Below are positions 13,701 to 28,700 of a stretch of DNA of 64,000 nucleotides, in pieces; positions within the stretch are counted from its first letter, which is position 1; the number at the start of each line of letters is the position of its first letter. This DNA is from Meghimatium bilineatum. Lineage: Eukaryota > Mollusca > Gastropoda > Stylommatophora > Philomycidae. The notes beneath the pieces were generated by a model. It was not told where the DNA came from and ran no database searches. It was given only the letters and a program-made list of their open reading frames with translations. The position numbers and the translations under genes are program-made. The stretch covers positions 21,023,478 to 21,087,477 of the forward strand of contig CM067298.1 in NCBI GenBank assembly GCA_034231615.1. The letters run 5' to 3'.

Positions 13701-16700
13701 GTGTAGTTGTTCAATAATTAAAATAGTAGTGTAAATATGTAGTTGTTCAATACTTAAAATAATAATGTAAATGTGTTTTTGTTGTATGTTTTTTTAAAAC
13801 TTTTATGAGGATCTCCCTGCCACAGTGATTAATCCATTCATTCTGTGCTCAAGAGATAGCGAGTTTGAATCTCACTCTTGAGATCTTGGTTTATAAAGTA
13901 CATTTTTTTCAGAGATGACGGGAGGGGGGGGGGGGGGATTATCACTCAAAGCAACAGAGTTAAATGCTATGAGTGATACTATTGGCAGGTGGCATGCTGC
14001 TTTGTTGAGAGGGATGGAGTACATATGGGGTAACCCAAGTATAATGAAGTAAATTCTCCACACCAGGGCAATCCTCGTAAAACATTCAAAAGACATACAA
14101 CAAATATACATTTACATTCTATTTACTGGTAAAATAATGAATGGCTAGACCAGAGGTCAAGGAAATTTTTCATCTAGTATTATCTATAAATCATTCATTT
14201 ATTTATCCCAAAAAGTAACATGGTTTACCTTCCATTCATGTCATAAGAGATGACTAAGGAGGTTTTGAGGTGCAGTTGGCTGTCCCATCCCATATGGTCA
14301 ATGTGACCCAGACACCATGCTGAAGTCCAAAAGGTGCACATGTCACAGCAAAGCTGTAAACCATGACACCGCAATCCATTCTCCAGACTGCATCCTGCTA
14401 ACCTGCAGGAGTTTCAGAATGAATGCAGAACAAGAACCCCCAAATGATATTTGTTTGCACCAATATTACCGGTACCTCTTCCAGTAAAAAGGGAATAAAT
14501 TACTACCTTCTGGTCAAATCTTGCTTTTTCACATCACTTTCAACATGTCACCTCCCAAAGTGAATGTGTCAGCAAATTAGAACAAGCAAATTGGTAAAAT
14601 AATACTTGCATCTTAATTGATATAAAATTGTATATTTATGTTGTCTGTGGCTATGTCGATAGCGATATGAACAGCTGCGAAAATGTTAACCATATTTGAC
14701 TGTGGTTAGCATTCAGGTTAGTGCTTAGTATACCGTACAGGAACCAATTCTCGCATACGATTGACCTAATATAAAAATTGCTACAGACATTGATCTATAG
14801 TTAATGGCATGAAGATGTTGGCAGTAACAGTCACTTAGTCACTTGCCAATTTCAAATACATATATTTTGTCACAGAGTTTACAATTGATAACGTAAATGA
14901 CGGATATGTGATTAACCTGTTAAGGCATCATCGATAATGAAAGTGGCCTTAGGAATTGAAACATAATGGATTTGTACTACATAGGAATATGTGTAGCATT
15001 TGCAATGAACCATGCCAAAATAGTCTGAAACATTAGCCCTGGAGTGACTGTGAACCAAGATGTTGTTTTTGTTACACCTATAGGCAACCAGAGGAAAGTC
15101 TCGGAAAAAGTCATACGTTTGAGGATCATACTAGAGAAGGGAATATTGTTTGAACAAGATTAAACTGACAGTAGAGTTGTGGTAATGAAAAGTGAGGACA
15201 AGTTTAACCCAGTCAGAAGAGGAAGTACCATGAGTATTAGTCAAGGTATCAAGTCGAGTTAACTTACGGACACAAAGCCAAGCCGATGAAAGGACACTAT
15301 CAAAGTATGAACATATACAAAAGAAATCAATCTCATTGGGTTTATCTAGAAAGTCATCATTGTCACCACATAAGTGATGAAGGCAAAGAAATTGGGAGAA
15401 TGGCAAAGAGGTTTGACAAGCAGGTGGATGAGAAGAAGACTATTGTCTTTCTCCAGGTGGATGATGGTTTATGTAATCCACACTTGCTGTTAAGCATCGG
15501 GGAGGCAACCTCTGAGAAGTGTAAAGCAGAAAACTATGTATATCCTTAGGTTTGTAGTATACAGATTGTGCTAAGGTAAGTAGGATTAATTGTGACAATT
15601 ATGTCAAGAAAGTTGATAGAAGTAGTAAAGATGAAAATGTTGAAAACAGTTTAGGCAGACTTATTTTCTACATGTCACCTAAAATTCACAAAGAATCTAA
15701 AGTACATTACACTCTAATGTGTCCACACTTTTAGCAAAACAAAACCATACATTATTTAATGAAACAAACTTTCGCTAAAGGCATATACAGTGCAGCATCC
15801 ATCGATCATTGTGTAACACACTAAGAGACACCCCCCCCCTTTCCACTGGAACACCCTTTTGGGGGGGAAGGGAGAGCTCTCAGTGTGTTACGAGAAGATC
15901 AAATTAGCGCTAGAAAGCGCTTTGCTATTTTTTATCTCTGTGTCACAGAAGCTCAATGAAATCAAACCTACTATTAAAGAGATGGACATTGATCATGTGA
16001 GTGTGGACACATTATACCGTAATGATCTGAATCTAATCCAGGTAGACACATTGTGTCTGCTTGCTCTTATTCTACTGAGAGATTATCTGCTTTCCTTGAC
16101 AGTATTCTCCAACCCTTAGTAGAGTAATTTCATTCATTGTTAAAAGACACTAAATGTGCACTAGCTATATTTTCTTCAGTTCAGTCATCTTTTGACACAC
16201 TTATTATCTGTTCTTACTTGATGTTTGTTCTTTATATACTTATAGACCTCATTCTAATGGTCTTAGGGCATTGCAGCTGTTTCTTGATAAGAGTCTTGAT
16301 GCTTCTATAACCACTCCCACTTCTTTTTCTTCTTCTTCTTCATTCATTCTCAAACTCCTGCAGATTAGCAGAATGTAGTCTGGAGAATGGAATGCGTTGT
16401 GTCATGGTTTACAGCATTGATGCGATATCTGCGCCTTTCGGCCTGACACATCCGACTTCAGCATGGCTTTGGGTCACTGACCCTATATGGAGTGGGACAG
16501 CCAACTCCATCCCATAAACTCCTTAGTCACCTTTTATGACATGCGTGGAAAGTAAACACTGTTGCTATTCTTTGCTCACATTTCGGGCCTGGCAACACAC
16601 GGGTGACCACTCCCACTATTATCTACCTTGCTGAACTTGTGCTGACATTCAACTCTATTGAATTTGATAGGCACTGATCAGATCAGTGGCATTGCATGGG

Positions 16701-19700
16701 TACTAAGATGGGGTCTAGTTATGCTTGTCTTTTCATAGGACATTTTGAAACATCAGGTTTTGGAGACCTATGAAACCCCTTATCCATTTCTTTTTCATAG
16801 ATATATTGATGATGGTATAGGTATTAACTGACAGAGGCAGAATTGTCTCGTTCCATCAAAAAAGATTTTCCTGCACAAATTTTTACTGGCTCCCTGTTTT
16901 TGGACAAAGCTTTATTTAGTACAGTATTCTGTACTAAATATTCTGTACAAGACTGGCAGATGTGACCAAATTTCGTCATAACAGTCCAACTTTTGTAATG
17001 TTATGCACAGAACCATGTAAATCTGTGTTATAATTTGTGCATTGTCCACGGTGTCACAGAAATGTCACTCGACAAGCAGAACTAGCAGACAAATTGATGC
17101 TAAAATGGGTAGTACAATCACAGATGTCTGTTACACTAGCTAACACTATCACTAATGTCAACTGTGAAACCACCCCCCCCCCCCTTCCCAACAATTACAC
17201 ATCCTACTCACAATGTTAGAATTCTAATACCAATCCTAACCCCTCCTTCCCACTTCCTCACAAAAGATCAAATAAGTTGTCTCCCCTCCAAGCTATCAAC
17301 AGTTACATTTTTTATGAGCCTGTGGTTTGTTCCGCTAAAATTTGGTCACATCTCCCAGATTTGAACCAAGTATTCTAAGCTTAATTAGTTAATTGAAAGA
17401 TCATCCGTACTGCACATCACACCATTGGTTCATAAGTGTGTGGATATTCTCTTTAAGATATTCCTCAGTATGTAGCAAATGACCACACCTACTCTGTGTT
17501 GCTTTGTCAGTTTACTCTGGTTGCTTGCATAATGTTCCTGCTTAGCCATGCTCCTCTTAACATGGCATTCCTGTAGTCTAATCAAGGTTGCAGTTTCATA
17601 AGAATTTGTTATATTAGTTGCTCATTCTATCTCCCAAAGAGCATTCAAAATATCATCTTGGTCCATTGCTTGTCCTGTCCCCATGATTTCCATACCAGCA
17701 AGCCTGTCAGTGTGTTCATTTCATCAGAAACCAGCATGTCCATGCACAAATATGAAATTAATTCATGTCAGATTAGACTGCTTCGACTCTAACCACTGTA
17801 TGTGTGCCCAGTCATTTTCAATCTTTCTTGATATGTTCATTAAGTTACTGAGAAAGCATACACGAGTGTAGATTTGACTCCATTGCCCTGGTTATCGCCA
17901 TGATCTCCATGTTCATGCCTGGGGTGTTTGTGTGTTTTAGGCGGGTGACCTTATTTTTCATTGGATGCCTTTAGACTAAAGCAACCTAAGACATACACTT
18001 CTACGCTCCAGTCCCTTATTTGGAATAGCTCTTCTAAAGTGAGGCAATTTGACTTCCTGTGATTTTCATTGGCTGTCAGCACAAAGTATAATAAACAAAG
18101 TGATCAATGAAAATTACAGGAAAAGTACAATTGTCTCATTTCAGAAGGATGCATTATTCTAGACGGATGCCTGTAATGTCCAAGGACTAAATTCAGTGCA
18201 TTGTAATGATTAGGTCATGCAAAATTTTGCACAAGGGACAATACATATGTTAATAATTGCAAGGGATATAACTTATGTTAACAATTGTGAACATAATTGT
18301 ATATAATGAGACTCGGTTATTACATTTACTTCTTCTTCTTCTTCTGCATTCGTTCTCAAAACTCCTGTAGATTAGAGGATATAACATGTATAGCTTACCT
18401 GTATCAAATTTTCATGCATCTGCAGTCTAGTCTTCAGTCGTTCATTTCCCACATTATCTATTTGGTTGTCCATCAATCTGACAATGCTTGAAACATGGTA
18501 CTTGGAACTGACCATTTAAAGCAAAAGAAGTATGTAAATTTCAAACTCACTTAATATTTGTGAAATTCTCTTTTAATTTCTACTTTCTGGCACTTGAGTT
18601 ACTAACAAAGTGCAGGATAAATTAACATAAACATATGGCAATAGCCTAAAGGATTTATGATAATTGCACGTAATATATGCATTTCAAATTTTAATTGGGA
18701 AAATACATAATGCACATCAATGTACAATTTGGTGTTACATGTAAATACAGAAGTAAAATAAGGACTATGAGAAAATTTGAAATTATAAATAATAGAAAAT
18801 ATAATTTGTACAACAAATAAATGAAGCAAGTAATAACAAAGAAGCAGGTTCATATCTGATCCCCCTTTAAACTCATGCCAGTTTTTCCTTTACAATGTAA
18901 CCATATGTCTCAGCCATATGTGACAATGTAACCTTTACATAATTGATGTAATATTTTTCATAAGTATCTGAATAAACCCAATCCTGACAATGTATTATTT
19001 TGCACAATTTGGTTTCAATGTTACCTTAAAGAGCATTTAAAGGCCAAAATAAATTAGAAAAATATCACAGGAATTTGTAATAATTTATGTCATTCTTCTA
19101 TTCAACAATTATAATTTATAAATATATTATTTGTTCTATGGGGTCTTTTCTGTTTTTGTAAATGATGATCAATAGATCTGATAGAAAAATGATTAACTAG
19201 TTGGCCCAGAAGTATATGCTGTACTAAGTTTAGATATTACCTCAGTTACTGAAGTGAGGGTCATCTGTGCATTTGTCAGAAAAGCTATGTGCTGCCAGGA
19301 TCTATCTACTCACAAATACAGGAATTACTGCATCATCAGAACTTATTGTAACTTTATAAATAATTATAAAGAACTCATTTTCTGTAAAATAGTATGTAAA
19401 TGATTTTCCTACTACAGCCAAATAGTGCTGGGTTGATAGCCATGTCCTGAATAAGATATGCTACCAATTTTAATTTTTAACAACATAAAACAACATTTGC
19501 AACCATTTCTGAATATTCTGTATATCAAACTTACACCACTTATAAAAACTTGCTTCTTTTGAATTATTTCTCAAACTCATGTTTGTTAACAGGATGTAAT
19601 CCAGAGAATGGAATGTGTTGTATTATTTGGTTTACAGCATGGCTGCAATATCTGCCTTTTTCATCCTGGTACATCCAACTTCAGCATGACTTTTGAATCA

Positions 19701-22700
19701 TTTTGACCTATGGAATGGGACCATAACTTCACCGTCAAACCTCCTTAGTTACCTCTTATGACATGTGTAGCAGGTCTCAGTATTGCTATTACTTGTTCAC
19801 CTTTCAGACCAAAGTAATGCATGAGTTAAAAATACTTTTGATGCATAAACAAAATTGCTACACCTGTCACCGGCATAATTGCAAGTTGAAGAAAAAAACT
19901 TTCAACATTATCCTTGTGTTGCTGGGTCAAACAGGGAGTGAAAAAATATCAGCACTGTTTGTTTACCCTTATGACTATCACATTATGAACAGATCAGGAC
20001 AAGCTGTAATTCGACACCTCAGAACGGGACACAATAGACTCAGCAGTCACATGTACACAAAGTTCAAGATTGGCAACACAGCCATGTGCGCATGTGGGCA
20101 GGCAGGACAGAGTACCAAGGATATACTTCAAGATTGTTCTGAGTATGAAAAGTTGAGACAGACATATTGGCCAGAGGAAACAACACTGGAATCAAAGCTC
20201 TATGGGACACTGTATGAACTACAAAGACAGTGAGTTTTATTTAGGAGACAGAATAACAGATATAGACATGTTTCAAGTGAACGAAAGAAGAAGAAATGTT
20301 TACCATTCATGTTTGTCTTGTTTAAACTATTTGTTTACCTTTCATGTTTATCTTGTTTAAACTACTTGTTTACCTTTCATGAATATAGAGACAGCTAAGA
20401 GGGTTATGAGGTAGAACTGGCTGTTCCATTACACCAAAGCTTTAAACCATGATACAACGCATTACTTTCTTCAAACTACTGCTAATCTGAAGGAGTTTGA
20501 GAACACGCATAAAATAACAAGAAGAAGACTTGCAAAATGTGATTTTTCAGCATATATGACTTTGTGCCTACAAAGAGGTTAACTCTAATATAGTTTTACA
20601 ATCAAATGAAAAAAATATCTCACTCGAATACAAACAAGTTTCCATAATGCTGAATCTCATTTGGGCAAAATGTCATTTGTATAGACAAGTTGTCTATATG
20701 GCTCATGAAAAATTCTCGCTCTCCAAACATCTCTAAATTTTTTGGTATATCAGCTGGCAACTCATTATACACTTTGGAATAGTCTGGGTCTAATGTCACA
20801 TCCAGCAACCCTGTGATATACAAGATAAACATATAAATCATCATTTTAATATGTTATCACGAACATCACTTAGCACACCTATTATTATTCTTCTTATGTG
20901 TTCATTTTCAAATTCCTGTAGATTCTGCTGAAGACATATGTGTTGGGCCATTGTTGCAAATAAAATGGCCGAATAACACATTTCCATTCTCTGGACTACA
21001 TCATGTTGGAAATCTAGTGGGACCATTGTCCTGCTACAAGAGAGATCAGCAGGAGTTTGAGAATGAACGAAGAAGAAGAAGGAGAAATTCCTGCAGATTA
21101 ATAACGTAGTTCTCAAATCAGCTGAAATTATTAAAGCAAGAGGCGAGGAGAGTATTAACACTTATTATCAGTTATGCATCAAGAACTGGAAAATGGAAAC
21201 CTGGCCAGGTCTGCATTCGCCCTTGCATTTATCTCTCAAAGAAGTAGGTAGATTGCACCTATCCCAGATGAGGAGCTTTGCAGTCAACAAATACATTTTG
21301 TGTAAGAAAGGCATCGTTCCCCTCTATGTCCTTGGGCACTGAACCCAATTCTCTCTGTATGAGTTGTGATGGGTAATAGTGACAGTTGAGTTAAATTAGG
21401 TTTGCACTGTCTCTGAAGACAAGAACTTGCTTCTAGTCTATGTTGTCCACATCATCCAGAGTCAAAGTCTCAACACTGGTTCGGACAGAAGTTTTGAACA
21501 ATATGCTCCCAGACATTTGTTCACTGCTTTTCTTGTGTGCAATGGGGAGCTGTATTCAAAGCTTTTTTTTTTGATAAACAGGGGTGGATGTTCAAGGTGA
21601 CATATCCAATACTTGAGTGATGACTCCTACTTTGAATGGGGTCAATTGTGATGAGACATGTGGGCTTCAGTGTGTTCTTGAGCATGAACAGCACTTCTTC
21701 CAGTCAATCTTGTGCTGGGCAATTATAGCTTCGTTGCCACTATATCGTTTAAGATACACAACACTGCCCTTTAGTGTGTTGCCTTATACAGATTCAGTGT
21801 GTACTCCTAGGATCACCATATCTTAGTGAGATCTACCCTTATCGGGACATTGACATTATCTACTCCTCCAATGTGTATGCATTTTTTTCTGGCCAAGACG
21901 AAATGCACAGATGTCTTACATCAATATGTGCTAACAGTGCTGCTAGGTGTGTTGGTATAGTGGTCTCTGAGATTTTGCTTGTCTCTTTGCAGGCAATTCT
22001 CATTCCATCTACAGCCTCAATGGACACAAGCCTAAAAATGTTGGCCAGAAATACACCAAGAGTAGCTATATTTCTATTTCCATGAGGAGGTACTTTTAGG
22101 ATCATGGTTATTTGCTAAACCTGGGTCTGCTTGAGAGCAATGCAAAACCCTTCACACCCTCCAATAATGGGGAATAATGTACAACATAGGTTTCCCAGAG
22201 CACATTATTCAGCTAATTGCAGAGCTGTAAAAAATCAAGAAGCTGCTGTAAAACTGGAGGGTGTAATATCAGAAAGGTTTAGAGTACAAAAAGAAGTACG
22301 GCATGAATGTACATTGTCGCTATACCTGTTTAACATATATGCTGGGTTAACATAAAGAGAACATAAAGAGAAATGTGAAACATGAAACAATGCACCAAGA
22401 ATTCAGACTCATAACCATTCAGAGGTCTACAGTTTCCAGAAATTAGATATGCAGACAACACAGTTCTATTAACATCAAATGAGAAAGTCTTACTATAGAA
22501 CATAATAAAGTCACCAAAAAGCTTCAGTGAACAAAAAAAACTAGTTTCTAAATATGAAAAAGACAAAAGTGATGACAACTGACAAAGTGAAAACAAGACC
22601 TAGAATTAATATTGGTAAATTTAACAGTGTTTTAGCATAAGTGAAAAATGTAGAATATTTTGAATATACAGAATAACAATAAGAATCAGAATCTGAAAAT

Positions 22701-25700
22701 AAAACATTAGAAGACTAACAAACACAATTCCAATCCTGGATTACATCAGAAAACAACAGATAAAGTGGTTTTAACATGCATTTAGACTACCATCAGATAG
22801 TGCCCCTCAAAAAGCACTGCCATATAGACACAATGGGCACAAAGTCAGGGGAAGACCATGCAAAAGATGGATTACAGTAATAGGAGTCAGTGAAAACAAA
22901 CACAGGCCTATATGAAGCACACAAAAAAAGCCATCTCTAGAAAACTCTTCTACCCCTGATGCTTGATTAGAAACTAGCTTCACAGAATGTGGGGCATTCC
23001 CATAAGTGCTCTGCCCTTCCATTCTAGCAACTATCCCAGTGTATGTAGACTCAGAGTCCCGGTCAGGTGTTGATTGTGTGATCGTCGAGACTTTCCAAAA
23101 AAATTACTTTTCCTTCCCTCCCCTCTACTCACATTTCTGACATTCTCTGTATGTGTACGTTCTCAGCCTCATTGACATCATCTTCATCTTGACATGAATT
23201 TATTACTGCCTTCATCAAGTCTGCTTTATCTCTTCTCAGCATTTTGCCATCTATTGCCACATTGCCTGCCAAAAAGGTGACTCTCTCGCTTCCTCTGACT
23301 CCCAGCATGACTAGGGCAGTATATCCATGTAATGATCTGGACAATTGAGTTGTTCAATACGTTCCACCATTCTTTTCTATTCGAGTACTTTTCTATCTTG
23401 TGCAGCATGCTTTGAGAGTCTGTGAGTATTACCGAGTTTGTTGATGTATCAGTTATCAACCAATTAAGAGCTGCTGTAACTCCCTCTATCTCCGTCCTCA
23501 TGCTCGATGTGACAGTAGAATAAGCTGAAAATTTCTCAACCAACTTCACGCGGTTTCTGTAGCCAACAAAACCTGAACCACATTTATTTGTGTTTCCATT
23601 AACTGAGCCATCTGTGTATATAATTATGTCCTGGGGTTTCTAGTGTAGCTGGGCGAGTTCGTGCACTGTACCCTGGGCCCGGATACCCATTCATTTTCGA
23701 CACGCTTTATCTAATTGTATTATTACTTTAGTCAGTGATTTCTTCTCAGTGTCTTCCTCCACCCATTCACTGCCCTTTCCTATTTCTTCAAATTCACATA
23801 GTCTTTGTAGTGTGTCTTCAGCCTCTACCATCCATGATCTGCAACGCTTTATTGGTTTTCCCTGTGACTCATCTAGACGTTGGTGTAGTGGGTGATGGTT
23901 GTATTCTGTTACTTTAAGGTACGACCTAACCTGAGCTACCTGATGTCGCACTCTAATGCTGAGGAGATCAAGCAGAAATCTCATTGCAGAGATGGCTGTA
24001 TCTCTAGTACACCCCAGCTCTCATTGCCTCATTTTAGACTTTTTACAATCAATCGACTTGCGTCTGTGACAGTGTTAGTAGGTCGAGGCCATAATCTATC
24101 ATAGATAGCACCATCACTTGTAGAAGCAGAAAAAGTACCCATTGCTGCATGTCGAAGATCGCCATAACCTTGATAACACTGATCCCTCTTTTAGCCTTCT
24201 GAATCATAATTGTGATGTGTTTGTAGAATGAGAGACTTCTATCAATGATTATCCCAAAGATATTTAAGGTCCTGTTCTTTTTCAATGAATGAGCCCATGC
24301 AACTGACAGCTGGCAATGTGTCACTGACTAGATTATTATTTAAGGAGTACCGGACAACCTTTGCTTTCGAGGGATTGATCACATCTTTGTATGTTCTGTT
24401 AGCAATATCTGTTCTGTTCCTGCCCATGTTGTGTAGTAGAATATCATCAGCGTATGTTAGAACTCTACAATTGCTTGAGGTTTGCAATTGAGCAATTCTC
24501 AATGTATAAATATTAAACAGCACTGGGGACAGAGGAGATCCTTATGGCAGACAAGGTGCTATTGTTCTGATCTCAGACGTTCAGGATCTGCAATTCAGAG
24601 CAACTTTTCTACAGATTAGCACATTTAGCTATCCAGCGTGTGATCTCTGATGCTGCAGGGCATAAGTGGGGTACAAAGTGAAAAGATTCACATTGTTAAT
24701 GAACAAAACGTCATCCAGGAAGGCAAAGCAGAGCATAAGAAACAACCTCATTGTCGAGCATTTCCTACACCCGAATCATGTCCTCAGATGAGAAAGGGTT
24801 GAGTATCTGCACGTACAGTGGGTAATGAATTGTCTTCTTACATGAGACTAGTTTACCAGCAGCTAAGCATCTCATCCACAAAAGACACTATCGACCCAAA
24901 TTCAACACCACTAACTACTGTTTTCACCCCCAAAACTGACACCCAAGAAGGATTTGGTCTGTAAAGACTAAGGGCACAGTGAGTGATAAGCTATCACAGC
25001 TGACACACTGTCAATCCTGTTGACAGATTGTCTATGTAGAATATCCCATTCAAACCAAGGGCATGATAAAATCAGAAATACTAGGCTGTATTGTACAAAT
25101 AAAACAGTATCACAATGTATTCATGCTCTCTGGCTTGAAATCATGTTAGATAATCAAAAGTAAACACAAATAAGCAGCATAAAAATCTAGAATTTTACAA
25201 CTATGAGTATTATTTCCTTTATTATTAGCCAATGAATAATTGTTACAAATATCTGATTACATGACTTAACTGTATATTTTTTTACATAGTTAAACAATAT
25301 TTATTAAGCATATCTTATTCTACATCTGAATGGCTTCCACTTATCTGTATGTTGTCTTCTTAAAACTCTGAACCTCCAAGTTTTTGTCATGTGATATATT
25401 CTTTCCAGAACGTAGTCTTCCTTATAAATCTCCTGAAAACTACAGTCTCTGGCAAGTTGTCCCGCCTTCTCCAGCGACATGTGCATACATTCTTGAATAT
25501 CTCTTGTCCAGCAATATCTTGGCCAACCTTTGCCTCTTCTGCCTTCTATCGCCTATTCCAACAACACTCTTTCCATCTCATCATGTCTCTTCACATGGCC
25601 GAAACAATGAGTGGCAAGACAAAATAACTTTATGGCTAGGCCACATTCAGAGGATGAGTAACAGCCACATTTCAAAACAACTGCTATATGGGGAGTTCTC

Positions 25701-28700
25701 ACATGGTGCAAGAACAAGAGGCAGACCAAAGCTGCAATACAAAGACGTCTGCAAAAAAATCTATGAATGCCTTTGTTATACATTATATATTATTATGCCC
25801 ATACATACATTATGCCCAAAAAATCATGAAAACATGACAGAAGATCATATATCATGGAGAATTAACCTGCATAATGGTGCAATGACTTTTGAGAATTTAA
25901 TAACGAGCAGAACAAAAGGACAAAGATGTAAAGAACAACAACCCAGTGACATGACATTCACATGTGTCTTCTGTGACAGAGAAAATCACTTATAGATCAG
26001 CAAATTCATTCAAGAGAAGTCCTGCCCTGCTCGTACCATCTCACCTGCATCTGCTACAGGCTTGTTTCAGACTATCTGTGAAGATGAATATAACATTCTA
26101 CATTATTTCCAAGGCTTACCAGCAGCAAGGAACTCTTGCACTAGTGGCTTCCTAGTCTCAGGTTTCCCTAGCATGTTGACATCTAAGTTCCCACGCCAAC
26201 GTTCATTAAACTTAATGCGTTTCTCCTTAGGAAAGTAAGCACCATGCCATAGACCTTTCAATGTGTAGTCTACATTAGTGAGAAGTTGACCCACCAGTGT
26301 GTCAATATAAGCAGGGGGTATGTTACACACAGTAGCTTGATCAAAGTTGGCATCTAAAGAGATGACTGGTGTCTGATTTAATACATACATACCCATAGTC
26401 AGCTCTCTGACAAGTTGATGTACTTCTCTGAAAATAGAAAACTGTATTTAAGAAAGATTTTTTTTAATATATTTCTTACAACCACAACTACATAAAATAT
26501 ATTTCTTACAATCACAACTACATAAAATATATTTCTTACAATCACAACTACATAAAATATATTTCTTACAATCACAACTACATAAAATATATTTCTTACA
26601 ATCACAACTACATAAAATATATTTCTTACAATCACAACTACATAAAATATATTTCTTACAATCACAACTACATAAAATATATTTCTTACAATCACAACTA
26701 CATAAAATATATTTCTTACAATCACAACTACATAAAATATATTTCTTACAATCACAACTACATAAAATATATTTCTTACAATCACAACTACATAAAATAT
26801 ATTTCTTACAATCACAACTACATAAAATATATTTCTTACAATCACAACTACATAAAATATATTTCTTACAATCACAACTACATAAAATATATTTCTTACA
26901 ATCACAACTACATAAAATATATTTCTTACAATCACAACTACATAAAATATATTTCTTACAACCACAACTACATAAAATATATTTCTTACAACCACAACTA
27001 CATAAAATATATTTCTTACAATCACAACTACATAAAATATATTTCTTACAATCACAACTACATAAAATATATTTCTTACAATCACAACTACATAAAATAT
27101 ATTTCTTACAATCACAACTACATAAAATATATTTCTTACAATCACAACTACATAAAATATATTTCTTACAATCACAACTACATAAAATATATTTCTTACA
27201 ATCACAACTACATAGGGTAAAAGCTTGCCTTATCTATGAACTTAAATTGAGATTGTACATTTAATTCATACTTTCTCCATCAATATTATCGAACACCACT
27301 AGAACCAACAAGACAACTAGAAATCCATGCAGAAGCTCTAATGCTTTAAAGAAGCTAAAATCGCCGTTAACTGATTCATTTTATGGGTCAAAGAGTCATG
27401 TGTCTATTTTTTTAGCCTGTCACAATGCCAACAGATCAGCATTTCAAATTATCTATAAATAAATTTTGTATCCAGGACCAAAAAGACTCTTGGGGATAAA
27501 GAGTTTAATGTTTTATCAGCAGAAAAGACAACATAAAGTGACAACTTCATCTCTAAACTTTTCACAACTGAACCAAAACTCTTATAAGACTTCAGGGCTG
27601 TAGATACATCTTCATTGGAGTGGAGGTGTTTACTTTTATAAAAAGGTAATTCACCAATTTTCATTACAAATTGATGTTTTTAAATAAATCATTGATTCTT
27701 TTTTGCATAAAATAGTTAAGTAGCGCAGGTGTGTTATACCTAACTTTTGACTAAGTTCAAAGTACTAAAAGTCGTGTCTATAGACCGAGCAGAGATACTC
27801 ATGGCGAGTCCGCATGATCAGATGAGTTTGAGATAAATGAGCATGAGTCAATATTGAAAATGCATGAATTGGAAGTGATGATAGGCGTGGCCTGTAGAGA
27901 ATACCTAACAAAATTTTAAAAAGAGCAAATGAACAAATTGAAATATATATATATATATATTAGTGTTTCATTTTGTTCTTCCTATCTTCATTACTTTGGT
28001 CTTTTCTATATTTATCTTCATGTTAAAGGTTTCGCATGTTTGCTGTAATCTGTCTATTTGTCTTTGTATCTGTACTTCTGCTGGTGCTACTAGTTCTAAG
28101 TCGTGTGTAAATAGCAATTCGTTAAAGTTCGCTACATCTATTGTATGCTAATGTATGGCTCAGAAACATGGGCAAAAAACTAACAATTAGAAGACAGAAT
28201 TTATGCCTTTGACATATGGATATATAGAATAATAGTGAGAATATTGGAAAGAGGAGAAAGTAAACAAAGAGATTCCAACAACACTTAATATGAAGTGGGA
28301 GAGTAACATCATGAGATGGACAGGTTACAATCTAGCAGAGTACACCACCAAGACAAGAGACAGGGGCTGTTGAAGGTCAGTTGCAGAATACCTTTGTTGA
28401 GGAAATGGCACTTGATGATGATGATCTATCTGTAGGCTTATCTATATGGCTTACATCTTTCAGCTCCCAATGGAAGGGCTCTTTCATGTTATCCTTTTAC
28501 TCCAAGATCTTTCTGGGTCCTAGCCATCCTTTATGTCCCTGTATCTATTTATTTCCACCGTGTATTTCTTGATCCCCATGTATTTCTGTGAGAGCCTGCC
28601 TTACAATACTTTGTTTGTATTCTCAATGCAGGTCTTATGCTCTATCTCCGGTGCCATTTCTTTTGCTCTTTCTTCTTGTTCTTCTTCTCCATTCATTCTC

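Noticed and set aside
15859-16119. Plus-strand frame as a host gene
   Set aside because: It lies within the span of a Penelope-like fossil and has no exon borders.
26399-27205. Long open frame of repeated VRNIFYVVVI
   Set aside because: It follows from a 30-bp intronic repeat free of stops in this frame, and it enters exon 2 out of frame.
27449-27664. Possible extra exon (NEDVSTALKSYKSFGSV)
   Set aside because: Exon 1 joins exon 2 in phase without it and clear splice borders are missing.
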